Assembly (NCBI RefSeq): GCF_005311025.1
Contig: NZ_CP031747.1
Coordinates: 806,001-870,000 of the forward strand
From: Alcaligenes faecalis
Lineage (GTDB): Bacteria; Pseudomonadota; Gammaproteobacteria; Burkholderiales; Burkholderiaceae_B
Direction: 5' to 3'
Length of the DNA stretch: 64,000 bases
In this document: positions 26,565 through 35,324 of the stretch, in pieces
Numbering within the stretch: position 1 is the first letter of the stretch
How the letters are laid out: the number at the start of each line of letters is the position of its first letter
The notes under the pieces: model-generated
Told to the model about the DNA's origin: nothing
Database searches by the model: none
What the model saw: only the letters and a program-made list of their open reading frames with translations
Program-made: the position numbers and the translations under genes

Positions 26565-26894
26565 ATGAAGATAAGAATAGCCTTGATCGGAGCCACTGCT
26601 TTTTGCATGTCATCAGCCGCGTATGCTGCTGAGCTACCCCGATACGACCCAAACTCCTACTGTGAAAGCGTCTCCGCTGTTTCAGGAGGTTCGGCAATGA
26701 TCACAAACGAATGCATCAAAATGGAGCAGACTGCCTACAACAACTTGAAAAGAATTTGGGAGTCTGTCCCTAGCAAAACAAGCACTTATTGCGACCGGGT
26801 GGCACGCACGACCGGCGGCAGTTATTCCATTTTAGAGAGCTGCATCGAAATGGAAATAAGCGAATCCGGTGCTCCCCAAAAGTTCCAGTTTTAA
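26565..26894 (+). CDS. Small exported protein with duplicated cysteine motif
   Basis: The 109-residue protein has a signal peptide (cleavage after about AYAA). Its mature part consists of two copies of a motif: YCESVSAVSGGSAMI...ECIKME and YCDRVARTTGGSYSI...SCIEME, each with two cysteines about 17 residues apart, likely disulfide-bonded in the periplasm. The ATG at 26565 has GGAGAG upstream; a longer frame from 26295 overlaps the previous gene and is rejected. The function is unknown. Confidence 0.62.
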   Translation: MKIRIALIGATAFCMSSAAYAAELPRYDPNSYCESVSAVSGGSAMITNECIKMEQTAYNNLKRIWESVPSKTSTYCDRVARTTGGSYSILESCIEMEISESGAPQKFQF

Positions 26895-26930
26895 AACAGT
26901 CACTCCAAATAGATAAGCGGCCGTACGCAG

Positions 26931-27653
26931 ATGACCAATCAAGCTCAAAACTCCCCCATCATTCTTCATGAATGCACCGTCCTGGGCGCTCCCGGATTTC
27001 CGTTTCTACCCGGCGATAGTGTCAATCTCGTTTTTGAAGGTGACACGGTAAGCTGCAACTCGGCTACCAGAACCATCCCCTTCTCTCTAATCGAAGTTGC
27101 CGATCTCTCTGTCAATGGTCCCGGCACAGTCGTAAGCGGCGGAGGTTTTATTGGAGGTGGATTCGATGTCGATGGGGCACTGACCGGGATGGCAATAGCA
27201 GGTGTCTTGAATGCCTTAACCAGCAAGAAAACGACACAAACATTTATAGTTTTGACCACGAATTTTGGTGAACTCCATCTGCACTACAGCCTGATGGAAC
27301 CCGCAGCGCTACGCATATTTCTGGGTGGTATCTTTGTCCGCCTGCGCTTTCTGAACACCCAATGGCGCCATGAAAGAGCAAGAGTGATCGAGGATCAACT
27401 GATCAGCGGCACAATTTCCGACGCAGAAGCAGAAACCTTCAAGGCAAGACTGCTCTCTTCGCCAAATTGGCCAGACCCGGCTCTGGAAGCAGAACAAGCG
27501 CGTCGGGAAAACAAGCGACTTGCTGACCTCGGTCCGAAAGGCACATGTCCAAATTGCGACCAAATAATCCCTTTGCTCAGCGAAACCTGCCCGCATTGCC
27601 GGGCGAATTTTGGAGAATACGCCTCCTGGGGCGTTATTCCTTTGAAAGCCTGA
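26931..27653 (+). CDS. Protein with C-terminal zinc ribbon, unknown function
   Basis: The 240-residue protein has an N-terminal beta-rich region (about residues 10-125) containing glycine-rich VVSGGGFIGGGFDVDGA and a hydrophobic segment after it. A charged helical region (about 145-200) and a zinc ribbon CPNC...CPHC (residues about 210-230) follow. The pattern suggests a membrane-interacting or short-helix protein whose tail binds zinc. I do not recognise the family. Confidence 0.6.
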   Translation: MTNQAQNSPIILHECTVLGAPGFPFLPGDSVNLVFEGDTVSCNSATRTIPFSLIEVADLSVNGPGTVVSGGGFIGGGFDVDGALTGMAIAGVLNALTSKKTTQTFIVLTTNFGELHLHYSLMEPAALRIFLGGIFVRLRFLNTQWRHERARVIEDQLISGTISDAEAETFKARLLSSPNWPDPALEAEQARRENKRLADLGPKGTCPNCDQIIPLLSETCPHCRANFGEYASWGVIPLKA

Positions 27654-27705
27654 TCCTGCTCTACCCGCCATTGGCGGGCACATCCCATAAAACCACTACA
27701 GCAAT

Positions 27706-27743
27706 AAAAAAGGCCTACAGCAAAAATGCTGTAGGCCTTTTTA
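27706..27743. terminator. Bidirectional terminator between zinc-ribbon gene and tRNA-Pro
   Basis: AGGCCTACAGCA (27711-27722) and TGCTGTAGGCCT (27727-27738) form a perfect 12-base stem, with an A-run before and T-run after. It serves the plus-strand gene ending at 27653 and the minus-strand tRNA. Confidence 0.92.
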
Positions 27744-27747
27744 AATT

Positions 27748-27826
<79 letters not shown>

Positions 27827-27834
27827 AGAATTAA

Positions 27835-27863
27835 ACTATAACCCTGTTCTTCCTTTCTTGCAA
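27835..27863 (-). promoter_or_regulatory. Promoter of the tRNA-Pro gene
   Basis: On the minus strand, TTGCAA (27858-27863) and TATAGT (27835-27840) are separated by exactly 17 bases, placing the start a few bases upstream of the mature tRNA 5' end at 27824. Confidence 0.75.
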
Positions 27864-28037
27864 GTGTTTTTTAGATTTTTTCTTTCGATTCGAGATTATT
27901 GATAGTTAATCCCGGTGTCGATTGAAATCCACACTTGTCTGAACAGGCGGTCTGATTTTCAAAGCTCATTTTACCGAGCTAATCCGCATCAAAACCGTGA
28001 AGGCAGGAGTATACCTACTTAGGTAAAAAATGCAAAG

Positions 28038-29570
28038 CTATTGTGAACAGGCCCGCCCTTCTGATTGCATGACCCGCCATTGGGACAGGCTGGGACCACC
28101 GGGATACAGCAGGCGCTCTGCCGGTAAACGCTCCCATGGCAAGTCTGTTGTGCGCATGGAAACGCCTCCCGGGGCGGCTCCGACAATGATACGGTCACTG
28201 ATACTGCCAAAGTCCGCCCTGAAGTGCACGGCGCTTTTCAGGACCAGTATCTTCATCTGCTCCGGCTCTATCCCCACAAAACGGAACATGCTTTGATCTG
28301 CCATTTGCGACTTGTAGGAGGCCAGAACGATACGCACACCCTCTATGCGCAAACAGGCGCTGGGACCCAGGTTCATGGCACAGCCTGCGTAATACGGACC
28401 GGTGGCGGAGAACTGACCATCGGATACGGACTCGATATAGAAGCGTGCATGCAAGGGCATATCACCGGGAACACCGGATTTACCCCCCAGGGACAGCTCG
28501 ATGCTTTTACCAACCCCTGCCTGGTGAACCAGAGCAGCGCTTTCCGGATCCACGATCAAGCCTAAAGCCGCATCGGATACCTTGGCTTTCAGCAAGGCAC
28601 GCAAGAGCCCACAGGTATCGGAGCTGGCACCGCCTCCGGGGTTATCGTGCGCATCGGCAATAATCACCGGGCCTTTGCCGGGATGACTCAGCGCCCATTG
28701 CACAGCTTCGTCCGGTTCGTACAGCTTGCCTTGGAAGCCTTGGGCTTTATCAAGCACCTCGTCCAGAAAGCCTGCTAAACGGCTATCGGCTTCTTCCTGC
28801 GTCTGCGCATAGGCCCACAAAACCGCTCCGCATTCGGGCACGTCAGCAGCAGGAAAGCCCATGGCGAACGACACGCTCCCCTCGCCTTCTATTTCTTCCA
28901 GCGATGACAAGTGACGGTACAGGCTGGCAGCCGGTTCCATCTCGGTGCTTTGCCAGATCGCCGGGATCAGGAAGGGCAGTCGATGCCAGGCCAATTCCGG
29001 GCGACGACCGCTTTGCAGACATCGCATCAGCGCCTGAAAAGTACGCTCACCCGTTTGCGCCATATCCACATGCGGGTAGGTTTTGTAAGCCACCAGCATA
29101 TCGGCCTGCGCCAGCATGGTGTCGCTGACATTGGCGTGCAAGTCCAGACTGGCGACCACCGGCACATCCGGTCCCACCATCTCGCGCACCAGAACCAGCA
29201 AATGCCCTTCCCCATCATCGCGATGCTCAGCTACCATGGCGCCATGTAAATCCAGATACACCGCATCCACGGGCAGAACTTGCTCCAGGCGGTACAGAAT
29301 CTCCGCCACGATTGCCTCGTAAGTCATTGCCTCGACGGGCGCGGAAGGACTGGCGGCAGCCCACAGTAGCGGGACGCACTCGACCCCGGCTTGTGCGGCG
29401 GCAGCCATAAACCCGGCTGCCGGGATATTGGCCCCACGCAAGGCGGGCTCGATGGCCTCGGCCCGGCACATTCCCGGCCAGCCGCCCCCATGCTCAAAGT
29501 CCGCCATCGTTGCCATGGCCGGGCCAAAGGTATTGGTCTCGTGCTGAAAACCCGCTACTGCAATACGCAT
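28038..29570 (-). CDS. M81-family metallopeptidase (MlrC-like)
   Basis: The 510-residue protein resembles MlrC (microcystinase C), family M81 zinc peptidase. MRIAVAGFQHETNTF opens the fold; YLDLHGAMVAE and VASLDLHANVS carry the conserved Asp/His metal-site residues. The C-terminal MlrC domain contains DNPGGGASSDTCGLL. MlrC acts on linear peptides from microcystin; relatives appear in many amino-acid-derivative operons with unknown substrates. The ATG at 29570 is chosen over one 84 bases upstream. It is the last gene of the RpiR-headed operon. Confidence 0.87.
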   Translation of the reverse strand: MRIAVAGFQHETNTFGPAMATMADFEHGGGWPGMCRAEAIEPALRGANIPAAGFMAAAAQAGVECVPLLWAAASPSAPVEAMTYEAIVAEILYRLEQVLPVDAVYLDLHGAMVAEHRDDGEGHLLVLVREMVGPDVPVVASLDLHANVSDTMLAQADMLVAYKTYPHVDMAQTGERTFQALMRCLQSGRRPELAWHRLPFLIPAIWQSTEMEPAASLYRHLSSLEEIEGEGSVSFAMGFPAADVPECGAVLWAYAQTQEEADSRLAGFLDEVLDKAQGFQGKLYEPDEAVQWALSHPGKGPVIIADAHDNPGGGASSDTCGLLRALLKAKVSDAALGLIVDPESAALVHQAGVGKSIELSLGGKSGVPGDMPLHARFYIESVSDGQFSATGPYYAGCAMNLGPSACLRIEGVRIVLASYKSQMADQSMFRFVGIEPEQMKILVLKSAVHFRADFGSISDRIIVGAAPGGVSMRTTDLPWERLPAERLLYPGGPSLSQWRVMQSEGRACSQ

Positions 29571-29589
29571 CACTTGTCTCCGATTGCTC

Positions 29590-30771
29590 TTACGCTTGTC
29601 CCGCCAGTTGAAGGCAAAGCTGTTCGTAAATGTCCTTGGCCCCCAGAACATCATCGATAGCTACCGACTCATCCGCCGTATGCGCCTGTGCTTCCTCGCC
29701 CGGCCCCAAACCGATGGTGGGAATGCCACGTCGCCCGGCGGACTCGGAGCCATTGGTGCAAAACCACCAGGTATCCATTTCCACCACACGCCCAGCTTGC
29801 TGGACCGCTTGCACCATGGCTTGGGCCAAAGGTGCCGACTCATCCAGTCGCCAGGCGGGCAAGTCCCGCTCCGGGCTGGCCTGCTGGCCTGTATAGGTTT
29901 GTACCTGACTGTCCACCAGTTCCAGCGAAAAGCCCTCCACGCCTGCCGCTTGCAAGCATTGCTCCATTTGCTTGAGTACCGACTCACTGCTTTCCCCCAC
30001 CAGGGTGCGGCGATCAAAACGGACGGTAACGGAAGAAGGAATTAGCGAAATGGATGGATGCGGGTCGGAAATAATGTCAGTAGGCACCAACAAGGCTTGG
30101 CCGACTTGCGCATCCTTGGGCAAATCCAGTGTCTGCAAAGCAGAAATAGCTTTGGCTGCTGCCTGAATAGGATTCACCCCCAGATGAGGCAAGGCTGCAT
30201 GCGCTGGACGGCCTTGCAGACGCAACAGAATCTCCTGCCTCCCTTTCTGCCCAACCATGATGCGCAAACGCGAAGGCTCACAAATCACCACGGCACCGGG
30301 CGTGCATTGTTCCAGAGCATGAGACAAGGCATAGCCTTCGATCACTTCCTCCATCACGCTGGCCGACACCGCAATGCGCTGCGTCAACCTGCCTGAACGG
30401 GCGGCCGCTGCAGCTCCACACAGAGCAGCGGCCAAACCTGCCTTCATGTCACTAGTGCCGCGCCCATACATGCGGCCATCCTTGATCTGCGCCCCAAAAG
30501 GCTCCACCGTCCAGGTTCCAGCAATAGGGACCACATCCATATGAGCATCGAATAACAGCGCCAGCGGGGCCTGGGCCGGGCCCACAAAGCCCAGCACCGA
30601 ACCTTTTTCATCCACACTGATTTGATCAAAGCCCAAGTCCCGCATGACTTGCTGCACAAAGTCCGCCATGGCCTGTTCCTGCCCGGACAGGCTGGGAATG
30701 CGCACAAAGGCCTGTGTCAGGCTGACGGCGTCCCAAGCCAGATCCATTTGCTTGTGTTCGCTCACGCCCAT
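29590..30771 (-). CDS. M20-family deacylase (ArgE/DapE/YgeY-like)
   Basis: The 393-residue enzyme is a di-zinc M20 amidohydrolase. His77 and Asp79 in DAHMDVV, Asp108 in GRGTSDMK and Glu141-Glu142 in MEEVIEG are the metal and catalytic residues; a dimerisation insert lies at about 180-300. YgeY-type members are found beside diaminopropionate ammonia-lyase in E. coli, as they are in this operon. It probably removes an N-acyl or N-carbamoyl group, or cleaves a dipeptide. It overlaps the upstream nitrilase-type gene by 10 bases. Confidence 0.85.
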   Translation of the reverse strand: MGVSEHKQMDLAWDAVSLTQAFVRIPSLSGQEQAMADFVQQVMRDLGFDQISVDEKGSVLGFVGPAQAPLALLFDAHMDVVPIAGTWTVEPFGAQIKDGRMYGRGTSDMKAGLAAALCGAAAAARSGRLTQRIAVSASVMEEVIEGYALSHALEQCTPGAVVICEPSRLRIMVGQKGRQEILLRLQGRPAHAALPHLGVNPIQAAAKAISALQTLDLPKDAQVGQALLVPTDIISDPHPSISLIPSSVTVRFDRRTLVGESSESVLKQMEQCLQAAGVEGFSLELVDSQVQTYTGQQASPERDLPAWRLDESAPLAQAMVQAVQQAGRVVEMDTWWFCTNGSESAGRRGIPTIGLGPGEEAQAHTADESVAIDDVLGAKDIYEQLCLQLAGQA

Positions 30772-31697
30772 GGCACTACCGCTCCACGTTGCGAGCTGAT
30801 CAAACCATAAGCCTCTGGTCGACGATGACGCTCAAAGTTGAAGGTCGTGCTTTTGTAGGAATGGCACAGATCCAGATCGCAGCGGGCAATGGCTAGCTCG
30901 TCACCCTTGGTCGAGCAAGCCGCGACAATCTCCCCAGACGGCGCAATAATCGCGCTGCCACCAATCATCTCGATACCCTCCTCACTCCCCGCCTTGGCCA
31001 CCCCTACCACCCAGGTGCCGTTCTGATAGGCCCCGGCCTGCATCACCAGATGGTTATGGAACATGGACAGGTCGTCGTGCTCGGGTGCGGGCGGATTATG
31101 AACCGGCGTGTTGTAGCCCAGCATGACCATTTCCACGCCCTTCAAACCCATGACGCGGTAGGTTTCTGACCAGCGGCGGTCATTGCACAAGGCCATGCCC
31201 ATCACGCCCCCAAAGGCCGACCACACGCCGAACTCGTGGCCAGGTTCAAAGTAGTATTTCTCCAGATGCTGGAAAGCACGCCAGGGCTCGTCCTGGCCGT
31301 GACCGGGCAAATGCACCTTGCGATACTTGCCCACAATCGTGCCGGTTTTATCGACCAGAATGGATACGTTAAAGCGACGCTTGACGCCGTTTTCAATGAC
31401 CAGCTCGGCATAGCCCAGGTAGAAACCTATCTGCAATTTGGCAGCGGCATCAAACAAGGGTTGGGTGTCCGGCCCCGGCATCTGGGTTTCGTAAAAACAA
31501 TCAAAATCGGAAATATCCTCGCTGAACCAGCGCGGGAAAAACGTGGTCAGTGCCAGCTCGGGAAACACCACCACATCAACATCCATTTTCTTGGCCTGAT
31601 GCAAATGGGCCAGCAAGCGGTCAACCACCTGCTTCTTGGTTTCGTTGCGCGCGATAGGACCCAGTTGGGCCGCAGCTACATTGACAAACCTGGACAT
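30762..31697 (-). CDS. N-carbamoyl-D-amino-acid hydrolase (nitrilase superfamily)
   Basis: The 311-residue protein closely resembles Agrobacterium D-carbamoylase along its length. The catalytic triad is Glu47 (FPELALTTFFPRW), Lys127 (KYRKVHLPG) and Cys171 (ALCNDRRW); GGYNTP-like LGYNTPVHNPP and the ending are also conserved. It converts N-carbamoyl-D-amino acids to D-amino acids, CO2 and ammonia. No hydantoinase is present in the window, so carbamoyl compounds may be imported directly by the adjacent ABC transporter. Confidence 0.88.
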   Translation of the reverse strand: MSRFVNVAAAQLGPIARNETKKQVVDRLLAHLHQAKKMDVDVVVFPELALTTFFPRWFSEDISDFDCFYETQMPGPDTQPLFDAAAKLQIGFYLGYAELVIENGVKRRFNVSILVDKTGTIVGKYRKVHLPGHGQDEPWRAFQHLEKYYFEPGHEFGVWSAFGGVMGMALCNDRRWSETYRVMGLKGVEMVMLGYNTPVHNPPAPEHDDLSMFHNHLVMQAGAYQNGTWVVGVAKAGSEEGIEMIGGSAIIAPSGEIVAACSTKGDELAIARCDLDLCHSYKSTTFNFERHRRPEAYGLISSQRGAVVPWA

Positions 31698-31847
31698 GAA
31701 ATATGAACTCCATCAACAATTAAGATCCGCCCTGGGCGGGATTCGGAACGCCCGGCCCCTCTCAATCAAGGGCCAGAAATCGAAAACAGACTGCGCGCCG
31801 GGCTGCGCACAAGGCTCAGCCCCCAGCTGCGCTGACACGCGCATCAA

Positions 31848-33491
31848 TCAGGCATAAGCACAAAAATTCTGAAAATCCCAATGCACACCGGGTGCGGATT
31901 CCACCAGTTCACGGGTGTAAGCCTGACTAGGCTGGCTAATGACACGCCCTGGGTCCCCGGCCTCCACAATCCGGCCTTTTTGCATCACCACAATGCGATC
32001 AGAAATCTGGGCCGCCACCCTTAAATCGTGCGTAATAAACAGGATGGCCACACCAGTTTTGCGCTTGATATCGACCAGCAACTTGAGCACTTGCTCTTGC
32101 ACCAGCACATCCAGCGCCGACACGGATTCGTCCGCAATCAGGACATCCGGCTCCATCACAATGGCGCGGGCCAGACAAAGCCGTTGCCGCTGACCACCCG
32201 AAAATTGATGCGGATAGCGCTCCAGCACATCCGCGTCCAGCCCCACAATGGACAAGACCTCGGTCACGCGTTCGATAGCGACTTTGGGATCGACGCCGAT
32301 GTTGTGCATGCCCTCGGTCAAAGACTGGCCAATCGTCACGCGAGGGTTCAAAGAGCGATACGGGTCCTGAAACACGATCTGCACTTTGCGCCGCTGCGCC
32401 AGGCTGCGATCCTTGCAGGCGGCGGGTAAAGTTTCACCGTTCAGAGTGATCTGCCCTGAACTGGCCTCAACCAGGCCAATAATGCAGCGCGCCAAGGTGG
32501 ACTTGCCCGAGCCGGACTCCCCCACGACGCCCAGCACTTCATCTCGGCGGATATCCAGATTGATGTCGCTGAGCGCATGCATCTTGCGACCTTTGGAGAA
32601 CCAGCAATCCGAGCCATAGACCTTGCCCAAACCACGGGCGCTCAGCACGATCTCGTTTTGCACTTCCTCTTTTGCAGGCGGATGCACATTGGGAACGGAC
32701 GCAATCAGGGAGCGGGTATACGCTTCTTTGGGATTGGACAAAATCTGCTGACACGTCCCCATCTCCACACTATCGCCACGCTTCATCACCAGAATCCGGT
32801 CAGCAATATCGGCCACCACACCAAAGTCGTGCGTCACAAAAATGACCGAGGTGCCGCATTCGCTTTGCAGTTCCTTGATCAGGCTTAGAATCTGCTTTTG
32901 CGTGGTCACGTCCAACGCCGTGGTAGGCTCATCCGCAATCAACAAACGTGGCTGCAAGATCAAGGCCATGGCAATCATGATGCGCTGGCGCTGACCGCCG
33001 GACAGCTCATGCGGATAGGCCATGAAGAGTTTTTCCGGCTCCGGCAAACGCACGCGCTCCAGCATATTGATCACACGCTGGCGACGCTCCTGCCGGGAAC
33101 TGTTCTTTTCGTGGATACGGATCACTTCGTCGATCTGCTCGCCCACCCGCTGCACCGGATTCAGCGCGGTCATGGGCTCCTGAAACACCATGGACATGGC
33201 CGAAGCCCGCAAGGACAGCAAATGCTCCTTGTTCATGGTCAGCAGGTTCTCGCCCATCAGCTCGATACTGCCATGGCTGACACGCAAGGTATCGGGCGGC
33301 AACAAGCCCATGATGGCAAAGGAACTCAAGGATTTGCCCGAGCCGGACTCGCCCACAATGCAGAGGGTCTCGCCTGCATACACATCAAAGCTGAGCTTGT
33401 TCACCAACTGGCGGGGATTAGTCGCTTTAGTTTCGATGCACAAGTCCTTCACCGACAAAACACAGTGGGGCTTGGTCGTAGAGGTATTCAT
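31848..33491 (-). CDS. Fused dipeptide-type ABC transporter ATPase (DppD-DppF/GsiA-like)
   Basis: The 547-residue protein holds two complete ATPase domains: the first with GESGSGKSLSSFAIMGLL, LSGGQRQRIMIAMAL and LLIADEPTTALDVT; the second with GESGSGKSTLARCI, FSGGQRQRLCLARAI and LIADESVSALDVL. This is the GsiA-type fusion that powers oligopeptide or glutathione importers. The ATG at 33491 with GGAGAC upstream is preferred to one 24 bases earlier. It follows two permease genes and a binding-protein gene. A gap of 150 bases, with GC-rich dyads but no T-run, separates it from the D-carbamoylase gene. Confidence 0.92.
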   Translation of the reverse strand: MNTSTTKPHCVLSVKDLCIETKATNPRQLVNKLSFDVYAGETLCIVGESGSGKSLSSFAIMGLLPPDTLRVSHGSIELMGENLLTMNKEHLLSLRASAMSMVFQEPMTALNPVQRVGEQIDEVIRIHEKNSSRQERRQRVINMLERVRLPEPEKLFMAYPHELSGGQRQRIMIAMALILQPRLLIADEPTTALDVTTQKQILSLIKELQSECGTSVIFVTHDFGVVADIADRILVMKRGDSVEMGTCQQILSNPKEAYTRSLIASVPNVHPPAKEEVQNEIVLSARGLGKVYGSDCWFSKGRKMHALSDINLDIRRDEVLGVVGESGSGKSTLARCIIGLVEASSGQITLNGETLPAACKDRSLAQRRKVQIVFQDPYRSLNPRVTIGQSLTEGMHNIGVDPKVAIERVTEVLSIVGLDADVLERYPHQFSGGQRQRLCLARAIVMEPDVLIADESVSALDVLVQEQVLKLLVDIKRKTGVAILFITHDLRVAAQISDRIVVMQKGRIVEAGDPGRVISQPSQAYTRELVESAPGVHWDFQNFCAYA

Positions 33492-33515
33492 TGTTATGTC
33501 TCCTGCCCTCGTCAC

Positions 33516-34355
33516 TTACAGCCGTGTGACCAGCTTGGGATCCAGAGCATCGCGCAAGGCGTCGCCCAGGACGTTGATACTGAGAATGGTGATGGACAGC
33601 ACAATGCCGGGGTACAGCACGATGCCGGGAATCAGCTGAAAGTACAGGCGACCTTCGGCAATGATGTTGCCCCAGGAGGCCATCTCGGGAGGGATGCCCG
33701 CCCCCAGGAAACTCAAGATCGCTTCCAGCAACACCGCCGAGGCAAACACATAAGTGCCTTGCACAATCAGAGGGGCAAAGGTGTTGGGGAACATATGGCG
33801 CGACAAGATCACGTAGGCCGAAGTCCCTACCGTCATGGCCGCTTCCACATAGGGCTCGGAACGCACGCTAAGGATCACGCCCCGCACCAACCGTGTCATG
33901 CGTGGGATCTCCGGGATGGCAATGGCGATCAGGACCGTGGTCAGGCTGGCACCGGACACCGACACCAGCGCAATGGCCAGCAAGATGCCAGGGATGGCCA
34001 TCACACCATCCATCACTCGCATGATGACGGCGTCCAGACGGCGGAAGTAACCCGCCAGTGAACCCAGAATCACGCCAAAGAACACGCTGATGGCCAGGAC
34101 ACCGAACCCCACCATGAAGGACACTTGCGCCCCATACACCACGCGGGAATACAGATCCCGACCCAGTGCATCCGTCCCCAGCCAGAACTGCTCGGAAGGC
34201 GGTTGCAGACGCACGCTAGGGTCCAGTTGGGTAGGATCTTGCGTACCCAGAAACGGGGCAAAGATCGCCATGGCGGCCATCAGGATCAGGAACAGCAAGG
34301 CGGCACGGGCCGAATTGCTGGCGACCACTTTCTTCAATTTGTTGAGCTTTTGCAT
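33516..34355 (-). CDS. ABC transporter permease (DppC-like)
   Basis: The 279-residue inner-membrane permease has about six transmembrane segments and the DppC signature FWLGTDALGRDLYSRVVYGAQVS near the N-terminus. The EAA-loop region, YVEAAMTVGTSAYVILSRHMFPN, contacts the ATPase. It lies between the second permease and the fused ATPase. Confidence 0.92.
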   Translation of the reverse strand: MQKLNKLKKVVASNSARAALLFLILMAAMAIFAPFLGTQDPTQLDPSVRLQPPSEQFWLGTDALGRDLYSRVVYGAQVSFMVGFGVLAISVFFGVILGSLAGYFRRLDAVIMRVMDGVMAIPGILLAIALVSVSGASLTTVLIAIAIPEIPRMTRLVRGVILSVRSEPYVEAAMTVGTSAYVILSRHMFPNTFAPLIVQGTYVFASAVLLEAILSFLGAGIPPEMASWGNIIAEGRLYFQLIPGIVLYPGIVLSITILSINVLGDALRDALDPKLVTRL

Positions 34356-34382
34356 ATTGTTCTACCTGTAAAAAGCGAGGGC

Positions 34383-35324
34383 TCAATAATCGATACGGGG
34401 ATCGACCAGCATGTAGGAGATATCAATCAGCAGATTCACCCCTACATACACCAGCGAAAACAGCACGATCAGGCTCTGAATCACCGTAAAGTCGCGCGAC
34501 AGCACCGCATCCAGCACCAAGCGCCCAAGCCCCGGAATGTTGAAGACCGATTCGGTCACCACCACCCCGCCGATCAGCATGGTGATGCTGATGCCGATAA
34601 TCGTCAGGATGGGAACTGCCGCATTGCCCAGGGCATGACGTGTCAGGACACGACGCTCGTTCAGGCCTTTGGCACGGGCGGTGCGGATGTAGTCCTCGTT
34701 CAAGGTGTCGATCACACTGGTGCGCACAATGCGGGTAATCAGGGCGATGTACACCGTACCCAGGGACACCGCCGGCAGAATCAAATGCCGCAGGTGTTCC
34801 CACAGGCCTTCACTCAAGGGCTTGTAGCCCTGTACCGGCAACCAGCGCAGCTCCAGCGAAAACAGCAGGATCAACAAATAAGCCACGATGAATACCGGCA
34901 CGGAAAAGCCCGCTACCGACCCTGCCATCACAAAGCGATCCAGCGACTTGCCTCGATACCAGGCCGAGCACACCCCTAGCGGAATGGAAATGGCCAGGGT
35001 GTAGGCCAGGGTCAACAAGGTCAGCGAAACCGTAGGCCCCAAACGATCCAGCACCAGATCCTTGACCGGGCGGCTGGAGATCAGGGACGTGCCAAAGTCC
35101 CCTTGCACCATGCTGCCCAGCCATTGCACGAACTGCACCGGCACTGGCTGGTCCAGCCCCATCTGATGACGGATTTCCGCGATCTGTGCATCCGTCGCGT
35201 TATCCCCCGCCACCAGAACAGCAGCATCGCCATGTGTCATGCGCAGGACCACAAAGATCACCAGCGCCACAATCAGCAATACCGGGATGGTGGCCAGTAC
35301 GCGCTTGAAAATAAGCCCAATCAT
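34383..35324 (-). CDS. ABC transporter permease (DppB-like)
   Basis: The 313-residue permease has the DppB N-terminus (MIGLIFKRVLATIPVLL, then RHQMGLDQPVPVQF) and an EAA loop DYIRTARAKGLNERRVLTRH. It overlaps the substrate-binding protein gene by ATGA, so the transporter genes are translated together. Confidence 0.92.
   Translation of the reverse strand: MIGLIFKRVLATIPVLLIVALVIFVVLRMTHGDAAVLVAGDNATDAQIAEIRHQMGLDQPVPVQFVQWLGSMVQGDFGTSLISSRPVKDLVLDRLGPTVSLTLLTLAYTLAISIPLGVCSAWYRGKSLDRFVMAGSVAGFSVPVFIVAYLLILLFSLELRWLPVQGYKPLSEGLWEHLRHLILPAVSLGTVYIALITRIVRTSVIDTLNEDYIRTARAKGLNERRVLTRHALGNAAVPILTIIGISITMLIGGVVVTESVFNIPGLGRLVLDAVLSRDFTVIQSLIVLFSLVYVGVNLLIDISYMLVDPRIDY

Noticed and set aside
32898-34061. 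Long His/Gln-rich plus-strand frame
   Set aside because: It is a shadow of the ABC transporter genes on the minus strand; the composition is typical of antisense frames in GC-rich DNA.
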